Assembly (NCBI RefSeq): GCF_032854445.1
Contig: NC_088302.1
Location: 868,001 to 932,000 of the forward strand
From: Liolophura sinensis
Lineage: Eukaryota; Mollusca; Polyplacophora; Chitonida; Chitonidae
Reading direction: 5' to 3'
Length of the DNA: 64,000 nucleotides
In this document: positions 45,266 through 57,529 of the stretch, in pieces
Position numbering within the stretch: the first letter of the stretch is position 1
How the letters are laid out: each line of letters begins with the position of its first letter
Notes under the pieces: model-generated
Databases searched by the model: none
Told to the model about the DNA's origin: nothing
What the model saw: only the letters and a program-made list of their open reading frames with translations
Translations under genes and position numbers: made by a program

Positions 45266-46112
45266 TATTTAACACTAGACAGGATGGTTGTGGGGTTTCC
45301 CCGGACTCTTCCTCGTTTTGTACAGTTGATAAAAGACACAAAATTAGATGCCTACCATTGAGGGTGATGGCTAGGGTTACAGTTCTTTATGAATACACTA
45401 CCTTTCAACGCATACCCCCCAAGCCCCCCCACCCACCAACCACCCACCCATAACAATAGGAAGTTAGAAACTGTGGTACAAATCTGCAGGCTATGGCAAA
45501 CCCGGTGAGGCTCACAACTCGTTACTTTTTCACGGTATATAAATATACCAGTATCATTTTTCCCCATAAGACCAAACTTACTTTTATACACGCACATGAT
45601 GCCGATAAACTACATGTGAATTGTGAAAAACGATCCGCACCACTGTGTTTTAATGATGTTTAGCCATATTTCACTGTAGCAGTCAGGTTTATGGCTGGAG
45701 AAAACCGCGGTATCTTGTGATATTACTGCTAGGAGACATCAGCTTTATAAGAACCTATAGTCCTACAGTGCCCACGGCATTTATAAAAGTGTCCAAACTA
45801 AAACGCGTACGTGACTGCAGTACAACCCCTCTGACGCACACTTACCCATTCGCGCATTATTAGGGATTCAAGCCATTCAGACTTCAGAATTCGTTTTGAA
45901 ATCGTTGGTATTGTTATCATTGTTATTCTCACAAATTTTGTGATACATTTTGCGAGGAAACGACAAATGGTGTATTCCTAAAACTTCATTATGTTTTAGG
46001 AAGGGACCTGAAGTTGTGCTTTTTAACTTTTTGAAACATTTAGTCGCGTGACTTGGAGTTCATGAGGTAGTAGATCTCGAGATGAACATTAGCAAAAATT
46101 TGGATGACATGA

Positions 46113-46126
46113 GTCACGTACGTGAC
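46113..46126. promoter_or_regulatory. perfect palindrome GTCACGTACGTGAC
   Basis: A 14-bp perfect palindrome about 2.5 kb upstream of DNase B, followed by a YY1-like GGCGGCCATTTTT. The same palindrome and flank occur at 62713-62726. Regulatory role is inferred only. Confidence 0.35.
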
Positions 46127-46490
46127 ATGGCGGCCATTTTTTGTTGATATGAACACATTTGAGAGTCATTTTCATCACAACCACATGTCCGATTAAGCTG
46201 AAAGTTTTTCTCTCGTTGTATACATTTGTCGCAAATTTGGGTAAACAGGGCTAGTCTATATATCTACTGTGTGTATGCTGAAAATCGTTGAGCTGTGTTA
46301 AAAACCACAGCATATGCACATCTTTAAATATTGTCCAGAGGCCAATTTACCACATTTGGCAGATTTACATGTACACGCTATATGGTGTACATCCAATGTA
46401 TTGAAGACTACGAGGAATTTATGCTTTCGTAACTGGCTCTACAACCGTGTTTGTGTATCTTCATTCTATAACTGTCGATGTCAGAATATA

Positions 46491-47990
46491 AACTACCGGG
46501 CAAAAGAAATGTATAACTTTTAAATGCAGTGTTTTTCTATAGAAAAATAAGTTTGAACGTTGTGCGAATACATTTGCACATAAGCACCCTGTGTACACGT
46601 CACTTTTTAACGAGATTCATTGAAATTGATGTAAGACATCATGAAAAATCGGAAAAACAGAGTTTCGGGCCCTGTTGAAAATTCTCGATAATGACCGCCG
46701 TATAAATACCGATGAAGCACATGGTAAGAGATTCACACAAGCAGAACGTGATAGAGCCACTGGTATGGCCGACATGGGGGCCAGCCAACACCACATTGCC
46801 AGAACATTCAATTGCAGTCAAGCCACCATCAGCAGACTGTTGGGTCGTTACCGCTTAACAGGCAGGACACAAGATCGTCCAAGATCGGGCAGGCCAAGTG
46901 TTACAACGCCTGGCGAAGACCGGTACATCCGCACAATCCACCTGCGTAACCGGTTTGTGACGGCGACGTCAACGGCGAAAACGGCAGAAACGACACTGGG
47001 ACACCCCATCAGCAGACGCACAGTCTTACGACGACTCCGCGTGAGTGGTATCAGAGCCTATCGCCCCTTCCGTGGAATGGCATTGACCTCTCTACACCGT
47101 CAAAACAGGCTGCGTTGGGCAAGAGTTGTACGTCGATGGCAGCGACGAGACTGGGAAAGGGTGCTGTTCACTGATGAAAGCCGATATAACCTCTTCAGAA
47201 ATCATGGTCGAATTCGTGTGTATCGACACAGGGGAGAGCGATTGGCACACAACTGCATTCAGAATGTCCACCCTTTTGGTGCTGGTGGGGTGCTTGTATG
47301 GGGCGGAATTTGTGGACAGGTGAGAACGAGATAGGTCATCATCCACGAAAATCTGACTGGCCAAAGATACCGAGATGAAATATTGGAACCTGTTGTGGTG
47401 TCATTCGTGCATCAACAGCAAAGGGGTATCCTTTTGCAGCAGGACAATGCACGACCTCATACCGCCAGAGTTGTACTAAATTATCTGGATACCGTTGATG
47501 TCAACGTACTGCCTTGGCCAGCACGATCGCCAGATATGAATCCCTTAGAGCATCTGTGGGATCATCTTGATCGACGTCTGAGACAACGCGTCCCTCCCCC
47601 ACAAAACAGGCAACAGCTCGAACAGGCTTTATTTGAGGAGTGGGACATCCGGCGGCTGACGACTTCCATGAGGAGACGTATTTTGGCTTTAATTGATGCA
47701 ATGGGTGCTCACACACGCTACTAACGATCTGTCTTATGACATGACAGAACATTAGGTACACCTTTTTAAGGGAGTCCCTTTACTTGCATTTGTGTAATTT
47801 TTCAGATTTACCCCATGCCTTCTTTACTCGGCCTGACAGCAAGTGTAATATCCATATGGCTTTGAATTTTTGAACAGAACTTGGAAAATGGTTTATTGCA
47901 ATATATTGCTTATCATGTTGATACTGTCTGTCTTTCTTTCTCTTTCTTGTGGTGCTGAACAAGGTTATACGTTTCTTTTGCCCGGTAGTT
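46491..47990 (+). mobile_element. Tc1-type DNA transposon
   Basis: Terminal inverted repeats of ~27 bp: AACTACCGGGCAAAAGAAA then (T/C)GTATAAC at both ends. Flanking DNA is TA-rich; the exact TA duplication is ambiguous by one base. 1500 bp. The paralogous site near 63230 is empty. Confidence 0.92.
46675..47724 (+). pseudogene. Tc1 transposase, one in-frame stop
   Basis: About 350 codons. Helix-turn-helix region (QHHIARTFNCSQATISRLLG), SGRPS motif, then the DD34E triad FTDES, QDNARPH, PLEHLWD with 34 residues between second Asp and Glu. One TAG at 47332-47334 between GGICGQ and VIIHENL interrupts an otherwise open frame. No in-frame ATG precedes the first helix; an ATG at 46661 region lies in another frame, so the N-terminus may also be altered. 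Confidence 0.88.
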
Positions 47991-48517
47991 ATTTTATATA
48001 TTCCATCACAGATTAAGAGTCATCTCTAGAGCATCAAAATTATAACACAATCTATGTAATCTTAATCATAATTGTAAACCTTCAAGATGTAACTCAATTG
48101 CAGATAATACACGTACACTTTCATAATGTAACGTTATTCTGTAACACAAAGTATATATTCACAAGGTATACCATAGAATACAGTGATATCAAAGGTCTCA
48201 TACCTTTACAATATAACAGACAATACAGATATTTCTGCAGAGAATGTACACATTATTAGCCAATAGCAAGCATAGGAAGATATTGATGAAGCCAGTTTAA
48301 TTCACAATTAGCGTGGATTCTTGGTACCATTCGCTGAATAATTGTCCATTTTCCAACAGGCTTTAAGGAATTTAAATGTGCTATAAATGCCTTGGACTGG
48401 TCATGTACTCATGTGCAGCAAAGTGACAGTGTTTAGACAAGGCAATTGGCTTCAGTTGGAATACACTCCTGTGGACAGATTATATGAATAATCACCAGTT
48501 TGACTGATTAATTGATT

Positions 48518-48600
48518 GATTGATTTATTTGATCGGTGTTTAACGCTGTACTCTGTATATTTTACTTATACGACGAAGGCCAGCATTATGGTAGGAAGCA
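48518..48600 (-). mobile_element. SINE tail fragment
   Basis: TTTATTTGATCGGTGTTTAA, TGTACTCTGTATATTTTACT and GGCCAGCATTATGGTAGG; shares the CTCTGTATATT variant with 63643-63812. Confidence 0.75.
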
Positions 48601-49626
48601 TCAAATTCAGGTCGGGTCATACCACAGGTCAGAAAATGGTACTCTCGGCCTCGCTTGGCGCCTAGCACTCAGACGATAGAGCAAGGAAACAGGACTGCTT
48701 GGCACGATGACAGTAGAATGTGACTGGATGGGGTGTCATGTTTGGTGTCGTCGGCATGATACTTCATGGCATGGACTCGCCCTGCTACAAGAAGACACGA
48801 TAAATGTACACAAACCTAATCACTCCAGGTTCTCATATGGTTGAAAATTTGTTGAAGTAAAAGAAAACTAAAATATGAAGCTAAGTTCATCATAAAGGCA
48901 ACTAAAAACTATGCGTAAAATTATATCATTTATTTATTTATTTATTTATTAAATTTTTTAAAAGTGTTAATAAACATTCAAATATTTGAATTCTACGGTG
49001 GCTTTTGTGAGCCATAATGACCATATCAAGCAACGACACAACACCTTACGAATATTACATGTTACATAATAATTAAACATCTTACGAATATTACATATTA
49101 TACAAAAATGAGTGAATCAACTTACGAATGATACATGTACATATAACACAATAATCAGTCAAACATCTTATTATATTATTACATATTACATACTACACGA
49201 CTATTAGTCAAGCATATTACCAATATTACATATCACACAAGAATCATTTAAACATTATAGTTTTCCCAACATTGTTTGTTAAATGTGACGACAACAAAGA
49301 ATTTTGACTAATTCCAGACCAGTGACATTTAATAAATTGTTAGGGACAACGCTGCATATCTGTACCTCAAATTTTGTCGATAGAGAGGCTTGTAACATTC
49401 CACTTTATAAGCACTTACGTAAGCAGATTTCACCGGTTACACGTGATTTTAGGAAACTACGACACTGTGGTTCATGATTACTCGTTATGCTGTGGTCTCT
49501 TATATTACGAATAGCACCCATCGCTTCGTTACATTATCATTTAATGTTCTGATTACCTGTGCATATGTTATCTGATATAACACCTTAAGATGCCGGTAGG
49601 TCGGCTTCTGACATGACATAGTTATA
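48601..49626. other. intergenic, weak ~60-bp repeat at 49040-49270
   Basis: No gene seen. ACACCTTACGAATATTACAT and relatives recur three to four times with strong divergence. This is downstream of the LRR gene. Confidence 0.5.
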
Positions 49627-52585
49627 TTACTCTATATTCTCATACATTAAGTCAACACCAGGTGTGTTTCCAACCTCTCCCTGAGCGTGAGAATAGAGAT
49701 TTCCTCGCCGGGCAAGGGTTTCACCAGACTTCTTGTTCACATCCCTCTTTGACCTGACGATCAGACAAGCCACGAGCACGATAATAATCAACACAGAAAC
49801 ACCTAGTGCTATTCCCAGAGCCATAATTTCTACATTAATGTTAGCAACGCTCTCTACATGCACACAGACCGGTTCTGTAGTCGGGACCGACTCGGGGTAT
49901 ACCTCTACATGCACACAGACCGGTTCTGTTCGGGAGTCGGGGTATACCTCTGCCCATATGCAGACGTTGTAACTGTGACCAGACTCCAGATCGAACAGGA
50001 CAGCAGAGCGCTTCTCTGGATGGTACAGATTCTCCTTGTCGTCGTCAGATCCAGCGTCTTCCCTGTATGTCAGCCGGAAACCAGTAATGGTACCTGGACC
50101 ATGCACTGACCAATGGATGACAACATCGTCACCGGCGGTGTCAGTGGTGACATCCCGAAGCACAATGGCGGAGTCCTCTTTACAAACAGTTGGTATGGAG
50201 TAGGACACAGACACTGACGTCCTGTTCGCCTCACAATCCGTCACATTGTAGCACTGTACAAGGAGTAACTCTTTGTCAGGAGGCGAGTGGCAGCGGGCGT
50301 GGTCAATTTTGTAACTGATAGGTGTATACCTCAGCCAGGCTGCACTACAGTCACACTGCAGTGGATTACCTAAAAGGTAGAGATTTCTAAATGTGTTGTT
50401 AGACACAAGTCTCTGTAAACTCGGGGCTACAGTGAACTCATTGGAACGAAGGTCAAGGACTCGTAGTGTATTAGCTGCCATGAACGTTTCTGGCGACACA
50501 GCGTGTAGCTGATTACCCGCTAGATAAAGGTCATTCAGTTTGAACACCGATATCCTGTTTACCGGAATCAAAGCCCCGAGAGTCTGTAGCTGGTTGTGAC
50601 TCAGATCCAGAGTCAAAACGCCTCCTAGACAAGCGTCAGGTGAGATAACGTGTATAGCATTTCGAGAGAGATTCAGGGTGCTGACATTCCGTAACGCACA
50701 TGGATCCAGGGACTGGGTGAAATTAACTGGGGGACTTTCCACACTGGTAAATCTGTTACTAGACAGGTCGAGGAGGTAAACCCTTGTTATATTCGTGGTA
50801 ATCCTGATGGGTGAGCTGATCAGGTTTTTGCTCATACTTAATCTTGCGCTTGCTCCGTTTACTGTATTACGTCCAGTTACTGTCAGATTTCGGATATTAT
50901 TATTATCCGCGTAGATGTAGATCCACTGACCACTGGAGGCAATGACGTCCAGCGTCTCAAGGGCGTTATTAGAGACATTGAAAGTGACAGAACTACCGAA
51001 GACTTTTACCTGAGTGTTTTTACCAAAACCTTTTAGGTTATTATTGGAGAGATCTGTTTTTCCGGGTAGACTGATTCTGTTAAGCGGAAATTCACCATTT
51101 AGAGAACAGTTCCTCAGGCTGAGTTCTGTCGACAGCCTACCGAAAGCAGTAAAGACATCTGCTGATAAGGGAGGTAACTTTGTGTCAGAGAGACGGAGAG
51201 TACGTAGACCAGTCCACTTTGGTAATCTTTCAAACAAGGGTACGATTGAAGAAGTGAGCAAGTGATTGTTGTCCAAATACAGAGTATATATACGAGATGA
51301 CAGTTGTTCAAAGAAATCTCGAGGTATGTCCCGTATCTGGTTATTATCCAGATAGAGATACTGCAAACTAGATGAGTTTGTTAGAGCTCCCGGTGGAATC
51401 GCAGTCAATTTATTCTGGCTCAAACCTAAATTTCTGAGAGAAATTAAATTCCTGAATGCTCCTGGTTGAATCGTCGATAAACTGTTGTTTTGCAGATAAA
51501 TATAAGCGATGCTGGCTGACTGGCTAAAGGCATCAGTCATCACAACATTCATGAGGTTGTCAGAGATGCCAGAGATTCTGTTGTTTCGCAGGTTTATGGT
51601 CTTAAGTTTTGTGAGTGGTCGTAGTAATTCGGGTTTAAGATACGTAAGCATGTTTGATGAGAGATCTAGAGAATTCAGATTGGGACATCCTTCAAACAGC
51701 TTCAGGGGTAAATCCGACAGACGGTTATAGCTAGCTACCAAAGTCTGTAGTTTATCCAGTCCCTTGAATATTTCCTCCGGTAGACTCGACAGCTGGTTCC
51801 TTAGTAGAGAAATGGTCGATAAATTAGAATTGCGTGAGAAGAGGGTTTCCTCTAACTCCACGATGTGATTGTAGGCCACATACAGTTGTTGCAGATTGAT
51901 TAATTCGTCAAATAATCTTACAGGCAGACTGGAAATCGCATTATTCTGTAATGATAGTGTTTTCAAAGAAGTAAGACCTCTGAAAGAAAAATCGTCTAGC
52001 CCTGCAATCTTGTTGGCATAAAGATTTAGAACGGTAAGATGGACAAGTGCACGGAATGCCCTGGGCTCGATCTTCTCAATGTAGTTACTTGTGAGCTGAA
52101 GACTTTCCAGCAAGGTGATGTTTGAAAAGTCGTCTGGACGAATTGTAGGTATTCTGCTTCCAGTCAACGTAAATGACGTCAGTTTCTTCAGATTTCTCAT
52201 CGCACAACTGGGCATGGAAGTAAGTCTCGAATAAGAAACTGTCAACTGGGTTAATGAGTTTTTCTAGTCCGGCAAAAACCTGGCACTCCAACTCAGATAT
52301 CTGTATTCTTGACAATGTCAGTCTTGTTACAGGCATCTTCTTGAATGCCCCTTCTGCAATGGAATAAATTCCATATCCGTATATTGTTAAGGATCGAAAA
52401 TACACATCATCTGGGGGCAAAAGTGTTGGTAGTTCTCCGGTGAAAACTTTACCACACGTTATGTCGGAATTGTTTCTGGGTTGACACGTGCAACGTGGGT
52501 CAACTGGACACTGACCGAGGCCCTCCTCCGGTAGGACAACCAGCGGGACGAGTGTGACCAGCAGTCCGTAGTGAAGTCCGCCCAT
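49627..52585 (-). CDS. LRR-FN3 single-pass receptor, intronless, one frame disruption
   Basis: About 985 codons. From ATG at 52585: signal peptide (1-25), LRRNT with CPVDPRCTC, some 26 leucine-rich repeats of the 24-residue LxxLxLxxNxL type, LRRCT (about 740-790, NPLQCDC to DCEANRT), a fibronectin III-like domain (about 800-905), a membrane span (about 920-943, IALGVSVLIIIVLVACLIV) and a ~42-aa tail ending MYENIE. YEN fits a Grb2-type pYxN SH2 site. No TIR domain. An earlier in-frame ATG at 52723 exists, but the 52585 start gives the signal peptide. Frame changes by one base near 52248-52250 (GGG on plus): the first part reads GLEKLINP, the second LTVSYSRLTS. Removing one base restores a normal repeat, so this is either an assembly error or a null allele. 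No intron, and no internal array. Confidence 0.85.
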
Positions 52586-52949
52586 CCTTTGCTGGTGGCG
52601 AAGTTGTCCTCCGTGCGACTGCGACCTACAGGTAGCTCGGATAAGGATAATATCTGAGAAACTATACTCTATAAGTGGTGATATGACGTGGGCGAAGTCA
52701 CGAGAATCTCTAAAACCGCACATAAAGACATGGCTGGATCACAGCCCGGGGCTTTTGTTATCAGGTTTCCTGTTTACCTACTTGATAGTTGAATTAAGAT
52801 GTATTACGAATCAGCGCACAGGTTTGGGGGGAGCTGAATTCAGTCTAGTCTGTGTTTTTGACCGTCCTTCTACGTAGTCGTGCTAGACATGTTTGTCTAC
52901 GCCCAGTTTTGTGTACGATACGTGTACACGGAGCTCTGTAAGAAAAGAG

Positions 52950-53520
52950 CCAGAATTCACAGATGACTGAGACACACTCTAAAAACCGGGCCTACGCCAT
53001 ACAAAATAGGACCGTGAGCAAACAAGGATTCGTCCAGAGAAACCAGGACTTACGGATAAGTCTGATACACTCTAAGGAACCAGGATATACAGCTGAATTT
53101 ATTACACCATAACAGGTTTAGCTGTAACCCTGCTATACCTTAAGGAACCAGGACTTACAGCTAAGCCTGATACACTCTAAGGAACCATGACATACAGCTG
53201 AATTTATTACACCATAACAGGTTTAGCTGTAACCCTGCTATACCTTAAGGAACCAGGACTTACGGATAAGCCTGATACACCCTAAGGAACCATGACATAC
53301 AGCTGAATTTGTTACACCATAACAGGTTTAGCTGTAACCCTGCTATACCTTAAGGGACCAGGACTTACAGCTAAGCCTGTATCACCATCAGGAACCAGGA
53401 CTTACAGCTAAAAATGTTACACCACAAGGAACCAGGACTTACAGCTAACTTTGATACATCCTAAGGAATCAGGACTTACAGCTCCTTTGATATATACCAA
53501 GCAACGAGAATTTATATCTA
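52950..53520. repeat. ~45/110-bp compound repeat upstream of LRR gene
   Basis: AAGGAACCAGGACTTACAGC alternates with TAAGCCTGATACACTCT and ACACCATAACAGGTTTAGCT in 6-8 units. Confidence 0.85.
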
Positions 53521-54439
53521 ACTTTTATGTACGCTCATACACGTGGGAAGTCCTCAAATCAGACCATATGTATGTGTGAAAGAAAAGATCTTCAAATCAG
53601 AACGTATGATACGTATGAAAGACTAAGTCTTTAAATATAATCGTCAAGTCCGACATTCATGTACCGTTCGTAGTTTATAAAAGGCGTTCCAAGTCGATAA
53701 TCGCAAGATCCATTTCCAAAGCAACGTTTAACACTAACTCCCAAAGACAAAGGTATGTAAGAAATTATACAAATAAGAAATAAAGCCCGTAACACACAAG
53801 AGAGAAGCGGTCATCAGTTTTCAATGATGCCGGGCAGACAATGAATATTCCAGGCATGAATTCCATATCAAAGTTCAAATTCGTAGTCCGTGAATGAGTT
53901 CCAGGTCAAATAACAATTAAACAAGTATCTCAGTCGTGCTTTGATTGCAAATGTTCATAAAGGCATCATGCTGATGTAATGAGCATGACTACTTTCACGG
54001 CCCCTAGCCCCAGGTTAAGCGGTATTAGATACATTTTGAAAATGACGAGTGTTACAGGCCGTATGATAAATCACACCATATGATATATGTGAAAGACAAA
54101 GTCTTTAAATCAGACTTTATTTTCTATCCTATTATATAGGAGAAGACAGTGGGGCCGTCAACACTGGTAAATACCAGACACTAAATGGCTACTATGTAAC
54201 TGTCAGACAATTTCATGTGACATCCTGGCTATCACACCCATTTAACAGGATTTGTTCAAAAGTCCAATAATCAGCCATTTGGAGTATGTGAAAGCCTGCT
54301 ATCACTGTACTGCGGAAAATCCAGTTCCCAGGTATGACACCTTTGGGCAAATGGATACGTGTTTAATTCATGCTCTTAAACACCTGCTATATACACATGA
54401 TATCTTTTTATATGATGTAGCTTATCGCTTGGACGTGTT

Positions 54440-54740
54440 CTTTATATCCCCTCTGCAACTTATCGCTTGGATGTAGGAGGTATATCCTCTGTGCAACTTA
54501 CCGCTTGAACCTTTGAGGTATATCCTTTGTGCAACTTATCGCTTGGGTATATGAGGTGTATGCCCTGTGCAACTTACCGCTTGAACCTTTGAGGTATATT
54601 CTTTGTGCAACTTATCGCTTGGGTATATGAGGTGTATGCCCTGTGCAACTTACCGCTTGAACGTTTGAGGTGTATCCTTTGTTCAGTTTATCGCTTGGAT
54701 GTATGAGGTGTATCTCCTTACCACTTGAAAATCTCCGTGT
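54440..54740. repeat. ~38-bp/76-bp array
   Basis: Units of GCAACTTACCGCTTGAACCT, TTGAGGTATATCCTTTGT alternate with GCTTGGGTATATGAGGTGTA forms; about eight half-units. Confidence 0.9.
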
Positions 54741-54839
54741 ATCATATTTTTCACCATTTTAAAACAAACACGTGAATAGACCTCATGACAAATAAGGCAA
54801 CAGCTGGGGACTTCTAAACCTTTATGCAGTAAGGAAAAT

Positions 54840-55285
54840 ACTAACGACCACTATAGTTGTCACAAAAAATAATAACAAGCACTGTAGGTTTAACAAAAAA
54901 TAATGACAAGCACTGAAGTTGTCACAAAAAATAGGAACAAGCACTGTAGTTATCACAAAAAATGGTAACAAGCACTGTAGTTGTCACAAAAATACTAACG
55001 GCCACTATAGTTGTCACAAAAAATACTAACAAGCACTGTAGTTATCACAAAAAATGGTAACAAGCACTGTAGTTATCACAATAAATAGTAACAAGCACTG
55101 TAATTGTCACAAAAATGGTAACAAGCACTGTAGTTATCACAAAAAATGGTAACAATCACTGTAGTTGTCACGAAAAATAGTAACAAGCACTGTAGTTGTC
55201 ACAAAAAATGGTAACAAGCACTGTAGTTATCACAAAAATGGTAACAAGCACTGTAATTGTCACAAAAAATAGTAACATGAAGTAG
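54840..55285. repeat. ~31-bp array
   Basis: About 14 units of AATGGTAACAAGCACTGTAG, TTATCACAAAA. Confidence 0.95.
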
Positions 55286-55354
55286 TACGTTTACACAGTG
55301 TGTACACATTACTACTATGCAAAACTAGACTGTGTCAACAAACTTTGGAAATGA

Positions 55355-55710
55355 GACCATATGATACATCTGACAGACAGTCTTCAAATCCTAGAACGTG
55401 GCTGGACTGATCATATGATATATGTAAAAGACAGTCATTAATTCCATAAGATACGTGTGAAAGACAATGTCTTTAATTCAGACCAAATGATACGCGTAAA
55501 AATAAAGTCTTCTAATCAGACCATATGATATATGTGAAAGACTGATTTCAAATCTGAGAATATGGCTAGACTGATCATATGATATATGTGAAAGACAGAC
55601 TTTAAATGAGACAAAGTGAAAGACAACCCCCTCATATTAGATCATATGATACTTGTGAAAGACAAAGACTTCCAAACAGACCATGTGATAGGTGTGAAAT
55701 AGAATATAAA
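55355..55710. repeat. dispersed CATATGATATATGTGAAAGAC repeats
   Basis: ATGATATATGTGAAAGACA-type blocks recur 7-8 times at irregular spacing; isolated copies also occur at 53565-53625 and 54070-54100. Confidence 0.75.
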
Positions 55711-55734
55711 AGATTTACACCATATAGAGAATAA

Positions 55735-55950
55735 GTACCAAATAGTACCAAACCACACGCCACTAGTACCTTTGTTTATAGTACCAAATCACACGCTACT
55801 ATCACCTTGGTTTATAGTACCAAATCACACGCCACCACAACCTTAGTTTATAGTACCAAATCACACGCTACTAGTACCTTTGTTTATATTACCAAATCAC
55901 ACGATACTAGCACCTTGGTTTATAGTACCAAATCTCAAGCCACTACATAT
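55735..55950. repeat. ~33-bp array
   Basis: About 6 units of TTATAGTACCAAATCACACG, CTACTAGTACCTTTG. Confidence 0.95.
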
Positions 55951-56094
55951 ACTGTATGTGTCTGTGCACAAGACAATGTACCAGTGAGAATGTATCACAT
56001 CTGGGACTACCCAAATCCAGCACCATTTAGCATCGGAACATTTGTCTTAGGAAGAACACACAATCCCTACCACTAACCACTCAAGATTTTAACT

Positions 56095-56510
56095 TGACAT
56101 GTTTGAGCACATCCCTACTCACTTACGACGTTGTCTTGATCCCATACCACTTCTCACTCACGATTACATCTCAAAGACACATCCCTACCCACTCACGATG
56201 TTATCTTGAGCACATCACCTCTCACTCACGATTGCATCTTGAGCACATCCCTACCCACTCACGATGTTATCTTGATCACATCACCTCTCACTCACTATGT
56301 TATCTTGAGCACATCACTACCCACTCTCTATGTTATCTTGAGCACATCCCTACCCACTCACGATGTTATCTTGAGCACATCACCTCTCACTCACGATTGC
56401 ATCTTGAGCACATCCCTACTTACTCACGATGTCATCTTGAGCACATCACCTCTCACTCACTATGTTATCTTGAGCACATCCCTGCCCACTTACGATTGCA
56501 CCTTAAGTGG
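56095..56510. repeat. ~33-bp array
   Basis: About 12 units of ACATCCCTACCCACTCACGA, TGTTATCTTGAGC. Open frames through it are repeat artefacts. Confidence 0.95.
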
Positions 56511-56984
56511 TCAAAATCATTGTTCCTATGTGCTAGGTGTGACGGTCAGGAAATCCAAGATGACCGACAATAAACACACTGGGTTACGTAGAGTGGTCAA
56601 AACCAATCCTAACCATTCTTAGGCTAATCCTAAGCCGTTGTGTAATTATGAGCTATGATTAAAAACTTGTTGGTAGGACATCTGGTAAAAAAAACTTGTT
56701 TATAGATTTAACATATAAAAACGTAAACATAAACAAATATCAGAATAATGAGATAAGGTCATCTGTTTATCATACAGTTCCTCCTGTGCAGCATAAGAAT
56801 ACAAACTAGACGTACACCATACACGTGTAGTTAACAACAGTCAAAACATGCTTTGCAAAGAACACTTCATCCAAACATTAAACTTTAAGAAAACAGAAAT
56901 CACTTAATTCAGAACAATGTTTTTTTTTTCATCCTCTCTGGGGATGGGCTTTCAAATAGCATCTCTTCAAATAAAATTCCAGGG

Positions 56985-57150
56985 CTAAAACCAAAATGCC
57001 GGCTGCCATTCCAGGGCTAAAACCAAAATGCCGGCTGCCATTCCAGGGCTAAAACCAAAATGCCGGGTGCCATTCCAGGGCTAAAACCAAAATGCAGGGT
57101 GCCATTCTAGGGCTAAAACCAAAATGCGGGTGCCATTCCAGGGCTAAAAA
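56985..57150. repeat. 32-bp array
   Basis: Five units of TTCCAGGGCTAAAACCAAAA, TGCCGGCTGCCA. Confidence 0.95.
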
Positions 57151-57529
57151 GAAAGGTACACCCACCAGTGTGTCAAACCTACATGAGCATCTACATGAGT
57201 TTACTGTTTGTATTTGATCTATTTCATTTACTTGTCATACTTATGCAATTATACACAGCATTCAGCAATACTTTACCCTGTAGAAATACGAAACAGTTTT
57301 GTCTGTAGTTAATAGGAGGAGAAAGCCACACACAGGAAACCACACAGCCGAGAGTAAACTGTAAAAAAAAAAGCGGACAGGAAACCAAACTGTTCCCAGA
57401 GGAAACGCGGCAGAATAAACACGAAACCTCACAGAGTTCTAAGGAAACTGTTCAGAGCAAACTTGAAACCACTGCTTCATCCTGCAGTGTTTAGCCAACC
57501 CTCTCACGTAACAATCGTTCTGCTGAATG

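Larger units (their letters stand above)
38633..48600. repeat. segmental duplication, longer copy
   Basis: Direct-oriented homologue of 59008-63730. It covers part of DNase B intron 5, exons 5 to 1, and ~5 kb upstream. Differences: the other copy lacks ~39447-42230, most of the 42-bp array, part of 45.36-46.07 kb and the Tc1 element at 46491-47990. Confidence 0.95.

Noticed and set aside
46314-46523. Conserved frame shared with 63040-63267 as a small gene
   Set aside because: Similarity is explained by the segmental duplication; the frame is interrupted differently in the two copies and shows no known domain.
52085-52723. Two separate overlapping LRR genes
   Set aside because: The two frames form one continuous LRR series if one base is removed near 52249; there is no splice site or second start to support two genes.
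53676-53684. TATAAAAGG as a core promoter on the plus strand
   Set aside because: No exon or open frame of interest follows on that strand within 2 kb.
56094-56622. Frames rich in HSRCYLEHI or STSPLTHD repeats as proteins
   Set aside because: They follow from a 33-bp array (11 codons) and have no flanking exons.
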